Of a DNA stretch of 64,000 bases, positions 36,901 to 47,074 are shown piece after piece. Origin of the DNA: Omphalotus guepiniiformis (taxonomy: Eukaryota; Basidiomycota; Agaricomycetes; Agaricales; Omphalotaceae); the NCBI GenBank assembly GCA_028554645.1, contig JAQOOI010000018.1:992001-1056000 (forward strand), read 5' to 3'. The notes below the pieces were generated by a model, which had not been told where the DNA came from, did no database searches, and was given only the letters and a program-made list of their open reading frames with translations. The first letter of the stretch is position 1. Every line of letters starts with the position of its first letter. The position numbers and the translations under genes were made by a program.

Positions 36901-38349
36901 TGCCTTACTATCAGGAAAGTCTCTAATGGCCAACCATATTGACATGAGCTCTGCTCGTCGTTTCGACAACGAGGGCCCGGGCACCCGCATACCTACATTC
37001 CATCTTGAACCTTGTCCATAGTAGACCGCCGCGCCCGCATGCACCTCCACTGTACCTGCGCTCATACACACACCTGCTGTGTAAACCCTTGATGGAGACG
37101 CAGTTGTGTCCCCAGTAGCCATGGAGGGCAGAAATCCATAGGCCATCACCAGTGGGTCCGTACTCGTTTTTGGCAGTGAGTGTATCACCTCAATGTACAG
37201 TCGGTCCAACTCTGAATCACTGGGAAGAACCACTTTCTCATGCCGGCGTTTGCGCTTCTTTCGCTGTGACGATGGCACTACCATTGTCGGACCCAAACTT
37301 TCCCATTTCACCTCAACGGATATTGCTGCGTGGTCAGACCACTCCCCCTTATGTGTCTCGACTTCCATCACTCTGAGTCTCCCCATCATCTTCTCATTCA
37401 CAACTGCATAGTCTATAACCGCACTCCCCCTCGGTTGAAAGGATGTGAATCCATCGCTCCTTGTACCCACTTCCTCACACCCATTCACAATCATCAGTCC
37501 CAACTCTCCTAACTCCTTCAACATCCTCGTTCCCCTGCTACATGTCCTCTCGTCCTGTGACACTCTTAGTCTTCCTTGCGTTCCGCGTGTCTGGAGACCG
37601 CCAGTACGTGCATTCAGATCTGTCATAAGCAAGAGTGGGCAGTCCCTACATGAAGCCGCAGTGAGCGTCTGCAAGAGCTCTTCGAGTGGATGGATGGCTG
37701 TGAACTCTACCCAGCTCGTGGAATTCTCCGGCAGTATATATGCATTAATGAACAACCCTCCTTCAATTTGTAGTGTCATTATATCAACTCGTGTCATATC
37801 TTCTTTGATAGAAGCTTTAAGGGTCTTCCGTACAAATGCCATAACTCCCCCCCATGGACGCCGCAGATCCTCTGGTGCTGGCCGTGACTTAACAAACATC
37901 TGATAACCTTCCAACGGCACGATGCAGATATGTTCCTCTGGCCGTAAGTGTGTCTCTTGTAAGAAGATTACATCAAAACCTTTCAACTCATCTCTAAATT
38001 CCGGGCAGTCGAGCTTTAAGCGAAGCTTTCCTTTCACGTTCCACATTTTCACCTTCATCTGTGACTGATGAGCAAGAAGCATCGATGCATTTTGTTCGTA
38101 ACTCAGGAACTCACAGCAACCTTGTTCTTGTCCTGCATATAGGCAGGGGTCCGTCGCTCCGACCCTGGCGGATGTCTTCGGCAAGTTCTTTGCCTGTACT
38201 GTCTTTGCTTCCGGATAATAGGAAGTCGAACATGTTACTGAAGCTGTCCATATTGGAAACGCGAACGTGTATAGCTGGCCATATCTCGAAGCAGTGCACG
38301 AGCTCAGAGCAGTGACCGAAAGTCGGAAGGTCCGAGGAATATAATGCAA
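33921..38349 (-). mobile_element. Non-LTR (LINE-type) retrotransposon
   Basis: Contains one long frame (34159-38349) with endonuclease and reverse transcriptase. Downstream of the stop on the minus strand, the sequence runs about 200 bp to four tandem CTAC/TACC units (33925-33943) followed by a T-run, which may mark the 3' end. I could not identify target-site duplications or the exact 5' end. The element lies between the GMC gene and the 3' end of POL1. Confidence 0.8.
34159..38349 (-). CDS. Endonuclease / RNase H-like / reverse transcriptase polyprotein of the non-LTR element
   Basis: A 1396-residue frame without interruption. The first ~95 residues look unrelated and may be leader or host sequence; a natural start is the Met before VKMWNVKGKLR. 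The APE-type endonuclease (about 98-370) has QETHLRPEE, LLMTDLNARTGG and WSDHAAISV. Residues about 430-580 form an RNase H-like fold: VYTAGVCMSAG, KRRAELMSIWLAIRDF and LIVYSSSKYAV. In active enzymes these positions read TDGS, AEL and TDS, so two acids are lost; the final GHxxxxxNExAD motif is LLQGMNQHCMAAEQLA. The RT (about 700-1000) includes GVLKRNRPADDPNSYR, ASIDLKDAFPSVHR, AGILAGDTCSPLL and LEQADDMLLLA, so the catalytic ADD is present. The C-terminus carries CRFCKCEVEDPVHALLRC, a zinc-binding motif common in LINE proteins. Confidence 0.9.
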   Translation of the reverse strand: MHYIPRTFRLSVTALSSCTASRYGQLYTFAFPIWTASVTCSTSYYPEAKTVQAKNLPKTSARVGATDPCLYAGQEQGCCEFLSYEQNASMLLAHQSQMKVKMWNVKGKLRLKLDCPEFRDELKGFDVIFLQETHLRPEEHICIVPLEGYQMFVKSRPAPEDLRRPWGGVMAFVRKTLKASIKEDMTRVDIMTLQIEGGLFINAYILPENSTSWVEFTAIHPLEELLQTLTAASCRDCPLLLMTDLNARTGGLQTRGTQGRLRVSQDERTCSRGTRMLKELGELGLMIVNGCEEVGTRSDGFTSFQPRGSAVIDYAVVNEKMMGRLRVMEVETHKGEWSDHAAISVEVKWESLGPTMVVPSSQRKKRKRRHEKVVLPSDSELDRLYIEVIHSLPKTSTDPLVMAYGFLPSMATGDTTASPSRVYTAGVCMSAGTVEVHAGAAVYYGQGSRWNVGMRVPGPSLSKRRAELMSIWLAIRDFPDSKALIVYSSSKYAVGALTEDIHRQFEMNWGGVNGDILKCIVQRIRKRVAMVHFALLLQGMNQHCMAAEQLALTGARDGVMHAPICNTEVTLFTNMEGSGQGRVTTDLKASALKSERLLDQEGTETMLASHRGRSRVLQQQDRNLAEFMESAVNPYKFWSTFRRMAGAVEEDTDGITADMLLGVFHPRMNPTIPIPDSFDERQYTINESLAGTIPQSTTDSSPEQFFNRYFTEEDVVTAKAELARLHPGRSAAGEDEVHYREIGKMDNELIVRLVNRCIEERDKPVIWIINNIIGVLKRNRPADDPNSYRAVALESCMMKFVTLLFLGRMLQWSEARCLIPPSQNGFRKAYRTNNNAFILRAAMEKAKSVGRTLWVASIDLKDAFPSVHRATMWLKMWRQGAGGRIFDFLRMIYCSMEYQVKHGDCTTEKFLSHAGILAGDTCSPLLWIIYFADFHIPLTSDDINLAGTYISHLEQADDMLLLALSPEGLQRKMSLFYAWCGISFMIINAIKSVVAFHGPAPRALPVFMFAEKEVKMVEEYTYVGMTFKSGPFTSFSSVVAPHYENKAVKARKVAHGILHIESMIGTLPPQEGRTLYTGCVDPHLIYGCEVVLDTSSIKAGVLQAVQVSFFRRLLGLSRHSTLVPIYTETGIVPILYRRMELALRYLAYALQRPNDTYVYAALQESIILHEAGRQSWFSDLLVVLKKYTPQIDLTVDTMILSDLDQVKALQDCVGERLYTWVEEELRNTEVKTYLLRMRLEPPKTEGAQYKYRTRCMRSYLKEIKNPAHRKSLTKIISGDHPLAVERLRWSDNHRLSIPRDRRVCRFCKCEVEDPVHALLRCRHPPLLLLREAFRTSWQELYKDNNVIGVRMQTDDSTMLSQMISMKTTHSAVAKYMHEVLKMYDSTPVWVEPEFRR

Positions 38350-39028
38350 TTACATTGGAAGTTCGGACCACATGATAGCTACTATCAATAATTGATAGAT
38401 TAGCATACGATCTCAAAAGATTGAGGAAATATTTACGAACCTGTCACCTGATAGATTCTGTACGCTATGACAGACTCCGAGTCGTTACATTTCAGACTGC
38501 CCTGGAGGCTGTCGCAGTACTCAATCTGAAAGTGAGCAGGAAAGAAGAAATCGTTCCGGTCAGCTATGAAACGAAACTTATCACAAATCACTCACTTTCC
38601 GCAAAAACTCGTTTCATTGCCTCCTGCGGTCCATCGTTAGGCACAAACACCCACCTCACCGGTGCACCGCCCAGCTATTTTAGCGCACCGATCTGAGCGT
38701 TTCGGGGATAAAGTTATAGACATGAGTTTCCTGGACTCAAAAGGCACAAAAGAGAGAAAATGAAGCAGAAAAATGCGTTATACTGTATATTGGAGAAATG
38801 CACAAACTCCGAGGCTGGTGCAGAGTGTTCACGTGATCCTGACTTAATGCAGGACAGCCAGGGACAGCCTGGCCAGTGCAGACAGCCAGGCGGTACACCA
38901 ACTCGACAAGCTGAACCCCATGAGAGAGTGCTGAATTACTCTACAGAATACAATACACCACGTAGAATCTAGATAAAATTGGCTGCAGCTGAATAAATAC
39001 GTCTATCCTTACACCTATAGTCAAATCT
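38350..39028. other. Spacer between non-LTR element and POL1
   Basis: No coding gene. An 8-bp duplicated CAGCCAGG-type motif occurs at 38850-38890. It should contain the POL1 3' UTR and the 5' boundary of the non-LTR element. Confidence 0.45.
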
Positions 39029-42000
39029 TCATGAATGAAAAAACACTGCTCAGTTCTACCCATCTTCGGCCACATTGGTCAAGATATTTCACAACGCAGT
39101 CGGACATATCCGTCAGGAAATCTGCATGCTTGCTTGCGAGAGCACTGACGCTCTCTGAACGGAAAACCGGATACATAATAATGAGCACGATATAAAGAGA
39201 GAGGACTAGTCACTCGAAAACTCATACCTGATGAAATTGTTCCCGCAGCATTCTTAATTGCTCGCTCACCGTCGAACAGGTACGCGTAGAACCTCAGCTG
39301 ATTATATAGCTTCAGGTCGGAATACTACAGTGACAAGACGAAAGATCGTTATTAGCAATCTCATTTCAAATTTAAAAAATTAGGACTTACCTCGAACATC
39401 ACACTAGAATAGCATCCAGGCTTCAAACATCGTCGACCATACACACCCATCATCCTTGTTCGATATCCACATGTTTGATCGTCGCACACTATCCATCCCT
39501 GGTAGAACAGCGACACGTGCTTGCGAATTTGCGTCTCGAGCTGCATTTGCAGACTCCCAGAACCCAAAGGAGAATTGCACGTTGGACAGAACCGACCATC
39601 CGGCCGAAGACAGCAATCCTGGGGTTAAGAATTAGCTGAGGAATTCACTGAATTCTCAGAGAAGAACTCACGGCGTCGTTGAGAGGCTGGAAAGAAAAAA
39701 TGCCTTTGCAACTATTACATCGTATCTTGAAAGGTTCAGCATCCTTGAATTTCTCCCGGTCCGGCAGCAGTGAATCAAGAGAGGCAAATGCTCGCTCATC
39801 CGAGGACCCTCCAGAGAAGGCTTGACGGTATTTAGTAGAGTCCAGACCTTGGCAACTTCGAGTTACGACGTTGTTCCACGCGATCAATGTATATCAGAAT
39901 GCTTACCAAGGCATTCTGCGAGATGGGCCCTATCAATACCCTCAATTTCCTCACACAATCGTTGAACTGGAGGAAGAATCTGTTGAGACAGGTAATACTC
40001 CTCATCTAGAGCGGCGCAAAAAAAAACTCAGCAAACGACGAAAGAGGAATAACGTATTCGTTGCCTCATCTATCTTCAGCCCAGAATCTGCTTTCCGAAG
40101 TTCATCACGATGTCTAGCCCTATCTGACTGAGACTTCGACTCTTCCCCTTCTGCTAGACAGAACACGTAAGGGATGACATCGCCCACTCGCGCATTGCCG
40201 CCCTTGGCTTTCATCTTCAGTGCGACTTGTACGTGGGGCTGACCCTCAGCCTTCGGGTAGTCTTCGGGATTCTTACCAAGCCGCTGTAAAGGAAGGAGCC
40301 TCAGGGTTGACTCTAAGAACGAACGCGTAGCCACTGACCTTGTTAATCACATAGTCGTCGACCTTATACACACCATTGCGGACATTGTCGCCTACAGTAG
40401 TCAAATACTCGTGAATCTCTTCAACCACGATTTCCGTCGGCTCGCCAGATAAGATTCGGCCCAAAACAAACCTGAAAACTAATCAATGGCGAGAATGATG
40501 ACATGAAGAAGTGACGCTCACTGCGAAACATTTTTGGACAAATCGCAATACTCTCGACGTTTCATATCGAGACCCTTGACCTCAATCGACGTCCGTGTGC
40601 CATCCTCTACCTTTACTGCAGCATACTTCTTTTTTTGCAAGAGTAACAGTCGCTGGAAGACAGCATCAAGGTCAATTTCGAGCAGTTTATATCGATCGTT
40701 CACAGCTTTCTTGAATTCGGCAGAGATTTTGAGCGCCTCAGACAGCTCCGTGACGTTGGAATTGACGAATAGAGAGTCCGTGTCACCATATAAGACCTGA
40801 AGACACCGTTAGTCAAATGATCGAAAGCATTCAATACACCTCTTACGTCAAGTTGGAGGCTCTCAGCCAGTTCTTTAGTATGATTGAGAATCTCACGGCC
40901 CATGTGTGTTGTGAGAGCAGCAAGCTGACGAGCATAGAACCGGGAGTACTCGAAACCCAAACACCCATACATACTGTTGGCCGTGAGTTTCAGAGCCTGT
41001 TGTTTGATGTCCCATTGCAAAAGGCTTTTTGTGAGTCCGGAGACCTTACAGAGTACAGAGTAGATCTAACTTGTAAGATTTGAGCCGGGGTAGCTGTTCG
41101 ATCCTTCATGAGTGACTTGACCTGCCGACGGCGCTTTACAAGTGTAGCAATAAGCCGGGGGAGGACACCCTGCGGAACATCAGGGCTGGGAAGATCAGGA
41201 TGTGCGTCCGCGTCAGTGGCCTAGAAGAACAGAATCGTTCATCGAAAGCAAAAACCAGATCAGAATCTAAACTCTCACGTCGAGCTCCTCAACATCAGTC
41301 TTGTCGATGGTGGTGAAGTCAATGTTATACTCCTGAATGATACTCGGGTATAGTGAATTGAAATCCATGACCAGAACATATTTGTCCCACAACCCCTTCT
41401 TCGGATCGAGTACGAGACCACCTTTGTACTTGTCTTTCTTTCCTTTGGACTTGGCTTGGTCTTTGAGTAGCTCAGGATCATCGTCGACTGGTTCCGGTTT
41501 GACAGCAGCAGCTTTCTTGCCCCAGAGTTTGTCAGGGCAAATGTACTTCAGCCGATGAAACTCGTGCAAGAGAATGTACTCGTTTCGTTCTGCTCGTCCT
41601 CCATTAAGTGTCTTATTCCTAAACATCAAGACGCGTCAAGCAAAAAGAAGCACCGAATAACAGACGTCGACTGACCAAGAGTTCCCTGCAAGATTCGTCA
41701 GCTGTTTCGTCAAAGGAATAATTTGCACTTTGGCGGCGATGGCCATTTGATAGTGCGCATCGAGCTCGCAGTGGCGGACAAAAGTCATTAGTCTGTCGGG
41801 AGTACTGAGACTGCCATCGAAGTAGTTCGCCGTATCGTCAGGATCAATGTCCTGCCTGTCGTTCTTCAAGTGTGTCTTACACATCTCCGTGAGCGACCAA
41901 GTGGTGGAAGATATCATACTCTATGCAAGTTCATATATCAGAAAAATAGAGCGAGACTAGACACAGTACTTACCTTCGCTGCATCACTGCTAAGGTCGCA

Positions 42001-44361
42001 CAACATCCGCCCTGCCAGGAATTTCATATTTGTGCCTTGCCTTCCAATATTTGGCCATCTTGAACGCCTAAACCGCCCAACTCTGGACCAATGGTCGACT
42101 TTGAGATCCCGCATACGATGGAGCAGAACGTCCAGCGAGACACCCAGAAAGTCATGACCAACTACAATATCTGGGTCGGTTTTGTGAATGGCCACTAGAC
42201 AGGAGTTTCAGAGGCGGCTCCAAAAACACGTCTCATGAAAAGGGCGTACCGAGTAAACTGCTTAGAAGCATGCGCTCGTTCTTCATCGGTGATATACACC
42301 CTCTGCCATTTGCCTTCGCTTGTGCCTCAAATTTCGGCGGAAAACTGTCTAGTGGCCGTACGAACGTTTGAACACTACAAGGCAGTTTTTCAGGAGGGGT
42401 AGGATCGTCAATGACCACTGAGAACGTGACGGGTCATTGAGCAGAGCGGGGGCGAACGAGAAAAGGCATACGCACTGTTCTGCCATGTCCGGGCAGTGGT
42501 ACACACTACTTCTCGCTTGTTCTCGCGATGATTCACAATTGTGCGAACGCTGAGGCTCATGATTGTGAGAGGTGGCATATCTTTCGGCACGTCATGATCC
42601 GACTCCGAGAAGGGGTTGAAGTCCTTCGGGTCCTTGACCGTAATTTCAATCTTGCACCATGAAGTCTGAAAGCGGCTCAACTGGAGGAAACTTTATAGAT
42701 ACCAATTGCAACGTACTCCGACATTATCGATTTCAGGATTCTTGATCTGTATCCAACAGGGACCCATGATATTCCTCTTGAGGACCAACAACTCGAAAGC
42801 ACTCGTCTTAGTGCCAAAGACTCTTGCGATATTCGGGCTTACAGGAGGGGTTGGTAGTTCGGGTTCTGAGATACGCAGTCAGAATAAGACAGAGATAATA
42901 GCAGTCTATTCACGTACCAGTGAATGGATACACAACCTTTAGCCAATTTGTTTCATTCCTAGGAACATCTGGTTCGCCGAACGCATACTTGCGTTGAACG
43001 AACTTTGCCCTGAATTTGGAGATGCCAGCTCGTTTCCGTATGGAGTCGAAGTCCCGATATACGTCAGGCAGCTCAGGCACTTCATCAGTCTCATACCACT
43101 CCCCATCCTCTCCTTCTTCAGCACGCCTTAAGCGCGGAAGCACAAAAATATTTCGTTCAAGATTCTGAACCGTGACGCAACAGGACACCCAAGTCCCGGT
43201 TGTCTTATCTTTGAGCTTCCCTATGAAGTACAGGTTTCCTTGTTGCTCAAGATAATCAAGCCAGAAGAATCGCAAGGAACCATCCGGTTCCAAGGCGGAA
43301 ATATTGGATGCCTTCGAAGGTGTGCTGCCAGACGCTAAGGGGCCTAGAGTCTCGGCTGAGGAAACAGCGAGAGAGTCGTAAACTGAAAGCCACGAAGGTA
43401 CAGCATCGGGTGCTTCGATCTTTGCCGCCGGAGGGGGTATTTTGTCCACCTGCTTTCGCTCAGACTTGACAACCGGCTTCATCTCAAGGTCGTCTGAAGC
43501 CATGAACGACTCCATGTCAATGTCGTCAAAGCTTTCTTCCCCAAAGAACTCGTCATCTGACTTGACCTCAATATGCGCAAGGCCCTCAGTAGCAGGGGTC
43601 AAATCAACAGTCTCTGTTTTAGGTTTCTTCCTTGGACTGACGAAGAAGCCATCGCTAGACGGGGCAGCAGAGAAGTCGTCCATGGGCCCATCTGAGGACG
43701 TTTCGGCATATGTTGGATCCTCCCGGTAAGATAACGGCGACGAATTGTCGGAATGGTCATAATGAGGCGACGGTTTGCGTTTACGTGACCTAACAGGGGG
43801 TACTGCACTGGGAAGAGCGTCCAGCTGACCAAAGATATCAGCCATAAGATCGTTTTCCTGCTCAACTGAGACTTTCTTTCGATAGTCATTGATGGTCGGT
43901 GCAACAGGTGGAGGTGATGGTGCCTTTGCTTTGGCCTTGCCTTTGCTCGATTCCTTGGTTTTCTTCTTGGCTTGAAAGCAGAAGTTAGTCTTTACAGTCT
44001 GAGAGTCGGTGTGTCTGAAAACGTACGCTTCTTTTTCTTCGTCTCGACTTCTTCATCCGACTCGGGATATTCTTCATCACCACCCATCCAATCGTCCATT
44101 CCATTATCCATGTACCCCTCTACGCCATCATCCACCACAAAATCATCTCTCTGAAGCCTCCCCTTCACGATTCGTTTGTACTGATCTTCGGTTACTTCGT
44201 CATACAGTTCCACCTCCTCCTCCTGCATGCAAAAGTAATTTAGCCAAGTGGGGTTTCTCGGACGCGTTTCCTACCTTGAGTTTACGAGCTCCACCTTGTC
44301 TAGTGCGCAGTAGTTCTGCAAGAGCAGCCTGTTTAGCTGTTTTACTTCGTCTGTCGGTCAT
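39029..44361 (-). CDS. POL1: DNA polymerase alpha catalytic subunit
   Basis: Family B polymerase that extends the RNA primers made by primase. It starts at 44361 with [20 protein letters not shown]. The N-terminal block [23 protein letters not shown] is typical of Pol alpha. The following exon has [10 protein letters not shown], then a Ser/Asp/Glu-rich linker and [11 protein letters not shown]. The inactive exonuclease region includes [20 protein letters not shown]. Catalytic motifs: [17 protein letters not shown] (motif A), [20 protein letters not shown] (motif B) and [11 protein letters not shown] (motif C). The C-terminal zinc region includes [24 protein letters not shown] and GRRCLKPGC. 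The last exon ends [19 protein letters not shown] with the stop at 39029-39031. It is split by many small introns and is apparently intact. An ACGCGT box lies 74 bp upstream of the ATG. Confidence 0.96.
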
Positions 44362-44564
44362 TACGTGGAGAGGAAAAACGAGAGATGGAAGAAACAGTCG
44401 AGCCTCGAGGAAATTGATCTCATGATCATGTGCCACGCGTCAGCTCCGCTTTTGGAAGTGCTTGTCACGTGCATGTCACGAGCCCGCGATTTCGACTGGC
44501 TCCAGGCTCTTTTTTGGCTTAGCTTGCAATTGGGGCTTCTGCAAGCTCAGGCTTCCGCAACTGA
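44362..44564. promoter_or_regulatory. POL1 promoter remnant
   Basis: About 200 bp between the POL1 ATG and the 3' end of the DIRS-type element. With 57325-57459 it would form a continuous ~340-bp divergent promoter if the transposon were absent. Confidence 0.65.
44435..44440. promoter_or_regulatory. ACGCGT (MluI cell-cycle box)
   Basis: Palindromic ACGCGT, the site bound by MBF-type factors at S-phase genes in yeasts, here 74 bp before POL1. Assignment is by consensus and context only. Confidence 0.5.
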
Positions 44565-44955
44565 AATAAGATAGGTTCCTACAATGTCCGAGATATGGGT
44601 GGGAATATTCCAGTTAGGCTGTGCTGTGGTTTGACCTTGGGTTAGTTAGCCAGGGTGTGGAATATTCCTCGACGTTCTCTGCTAGAGATGAGTCAATGCT
44701 TTTATCTGTACCGGAAGTCAATGTTTAATCTGTGTAGTGTGAGTCGATGCTTTATCCGAGTATGTGAGTCTGCCTGAGGGCCCGGCCCGGGCTGCCGAGA
44801 TGCCGAGATGCCAATCACGTGACCTGAACGCGTCCTAGTTCGAGAAAGGGGACGCGGGAGGGGAGGAGGCATATGGCATTCTATTTCGGCTAGGGCCGAG
44901 ACCTGAGCTTTTGGGTGCCAGGTGAAGGGGGAAGACTAGAGGGCCTGGAACACCC
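44565..44955 (-). repeat. Repeat B2 of the Ngaro-like element
   Basis: 391 bp, matching 45133-45523 over its whole length by eye. Contains ACGCGT at 44828-44833 and the GC-rich near-palindrome around GGGCCCGGCCCGGGC. Confidence 0.9.
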
Positions 44956-44980
44956 AATGCTGAAAGGGGAGGCGGGTGGG

Positions 44981-45133
44981 CGAAAAAAGATGAAAGCTAG
45001 ACGACGAGGCTGTTGAGGAGCGGAAGCAAAAGACGTGTGACCAGATTTGGTAGCGTTCCAAATCTGGCTCGCGTCGGTCACAGCCTCGTCACAATCTTAT
45101 CCTCTGATAAGTCACTTCGCTACTTATCTCGGA
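44981..45133 (-). repeat. Repeat A2 of the Ngaro-like element
   Basis: About 153 bp, repeated as A1 at 57171-57324 (one extra A there). Contains nested inverted repeats: GACGAGGCTGT/ACAGCCTCGTC, CCAGATTTGG/CCAAATCTGG and CTTATC/GATAAG. Confidence 0.9.
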
Positions 45134-45523
45134 ATAAGATAGGTTCCTACAATGTCCGAGATATGGGTGGGAATATTCCAGTTAGGCTGTGCTGTGGTTT
45201 GACCTTGGGTTAGTTAGCCAGGGTGTGGAATATTCCTCGACGTTCTCTGCTAGAGATGAGTCAATGCTTTTATCTGTACCGGAAGTCAATGTTTAATCTG
45301 TGTAGTGTGAGTCGATGCTTTATCCGAGTATGTGAGTCTGCCTGAGGGCCCGGCCCGGGCTGCCGAGATGCCGAGATGCCAATCACGTGACCTGAACGCG
45401 TCCTAGTTCGAGAAAGGGGACGCGGGAGGGGAGGAGGCATATGGCATTCTATTTCGGCTAGGGCCGAGACCTGAGCTTTTGGGTGCCAGGTGAAGGGGGA
45501 AGACTAGAGGGCCTGGAACACCC
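45133..45523 (-). repeat. Repeat B1 of the Ngaro-like element
   Basis: Same 391-bp sequence as B2, separated from it by A2 plus about 25 bp. Begins GAATAAGATAGG directly after A2 and ends GGAACACCC. Confidence 0.9.
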
Positions 45524-45697
45524 CAAGCTGAGCGAGGCTCCAACAGACAGGACCGAAGTGTTTGACCGGGCTGGACACCCACCCGAGTTTTGCGAAGCTC
45601 GCCTTAGTTGAGATTTAGATGCCCCGGGAGGGTGACGTTGAGCGTGTATTGCGATACGATCTAATAAGCATGGTGCGGTAAATTACAAAGTATGAGT

Positions 45698-46595
45698 CTA
45701 GACGTCTATTAAGTCATGGTCTAAGCCTGAAGCTGCCAGAGTTACAAGATCTTTCGGGATGCTCTGTGCTATGCGGAACTGTTCTAGACTATCGGCAATC
45801 TTATCAATATTCTGGCGCTGATAGGCCTTGGAGGTTGCCATCGGTAAGATTTCTTCCACCCGGCGCCAGTACAATAGGAAGGCCAGCGATGTCCATCCAC
45901 CTGTTGCGGCTACGATTTCTGGGGGAACCCCTGCCAAGAGTAGTTGGACTGCTCCACCTATTCTGAAGCTGTGACCGAGAACATGGTACATGCCCGCTGA
46001 CTTCCAAGTCCCGTAGCAGAAAGATAAAAATTCCGTTTTCGGCAGGTATTGTGGCGATCCTTCGCTGTCGACATATGAAAATAGCGGGAACGAGTCGGGC
46101 ACACACGAGTTGACCATCAGGTGGTTGCGAAGGGCGGCTACCGGGCATATACCATCCGGGTCGAATTGTCGTGCTGTTAAGACTACCGTCGCCCCTTGTT
46201 CGCGAGTGGTTTTGGTCCATGGTATCCGGAAGCTGACTCCCATGGCGCCGTCTGCCCGTTGCGAAAAGGAGAAACTGTAACTAAATATGTGACTCAATAT
46301 CCCAGGTGTGAAGGAGAAACTCACGAGGTAGCGAAGGTGACGTGCAGTTTGGGGTCAAACTTGCTACGTGCAGGTACCGTTGTCTCCCCAAGGCGACGAC
46401 AACCGTAAAATGTGCAGACGGCGACGGCCCAGATTGCCGCGTGACGAGGATTCTGTAAGTTTAAGGCTTTCTTGAGTACCACTAGATGTTCTGGGGAGAC
46501 GGGAGCGCGTAGAGGTCGCCTATGATGTGATCCTTCCTTATGTGCCGTGGTACGTGCCATTTGCACCCAACGCTCGTCTCCACTCCAAGGGGCGC
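45698..46595 (-). pseudogene. Tyrosine recombinase, C-terminal catalytic part (split by Gypsy insertion)
   Basis: Catalytic domain of the DIRS-type recombinase that would join the element's circular DNA to the genome. The right-hand exon (46326-46595) has FYGCRRLGETT, supplying the first catalytic Arg. A small intron (about 46275-46325, GTGAGT...TTACAG) leads to the second exon: LGHSFRIGGAVQLLLAG (H-x-x-R), ATGGWTSLAF, and FLLYWRRVEEI with the candidate nucleophilic Tyr. The stop is at 45698. The reading frame continues across the Gypsy element into 52904-53626, once the inserted element and one copy of GGCGC are discounted. The catalytic residues remain, so loss is due only to the insertion. 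Confidence 0.85.
46591..46595. repeat. Target-site duplication, left copy
   Basis: GGCGC immediately before the left LTR (TGTTAGCG...). The same 5 bp occurs at 52904-52908 after the right LTR. Confidence 0.9.
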
Positions 46596-47061
46596 TGTTA
46601 GCGACCCGAGTTATTACTCAAGTAACTTCACACAGAATCTAACTTCTTACAAAGAAGATAAGAAGACGAAGCAAGAGAGATAGAATTGAGAAGAGGGAAT
46701 AGCTAAGTACAGGTTTAACTCGAGGAGATTAAACTAGATCGAAGCTAAAGAAGTATTCTACAAAAGAAGTGTTCTTATATACGTAAATAATACCCTAAAC
46801 CCTGGGTTGTAACCCTTGACTAATTAACGTGTGTATACCATGATTTATTCATGAGTTACGATCGCCTCAGGATATACATGTTGTGATCTCGATCGCCTGG
46901 TGTTCTGTGCGTGTCTAAGATCATTGTGCTGTCTACATGCGTAATTAATATAACCCTAGATCTGAGTAATACGATACTATCTACTGATAATAAAAGTGTC
47001 TATATGTACAAACAGTTGATAAGATAAGATGAAAAAGAAAAAGAATACATTGTTCGTAACA
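46596..47061 (-). repeat. 3' LTR of the chromovirus
   Basis: 466 bp. Matches the other LTR wherever I compared the two line by line. The adjacent purine tract lies at 47065-47074. Confidence 0.95.
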
Positions 47062-47064
47062 TTA

Positions 47065-47074
47065 CCCCCTCCTT
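47065..47074 (-). promoter_or_regulatory. Polypurine tract
   Basis: AAGGAGGGGG on the minus strand, 3 nt before the 3' LTR and overlapping the pol stop codon. It should prime plus-strand DNA synthesis. Confidence 0.75.

Noticed and set aside
44565..45523. Two 391-bp direct repeats as LTRs of a small LTR element or MITE
   Set aside because: The middle segment recurs at 57171-57324 beyond DIRS-type genes, which fits B1-A2-B2 of a Ngaro element, not an LTR pair.
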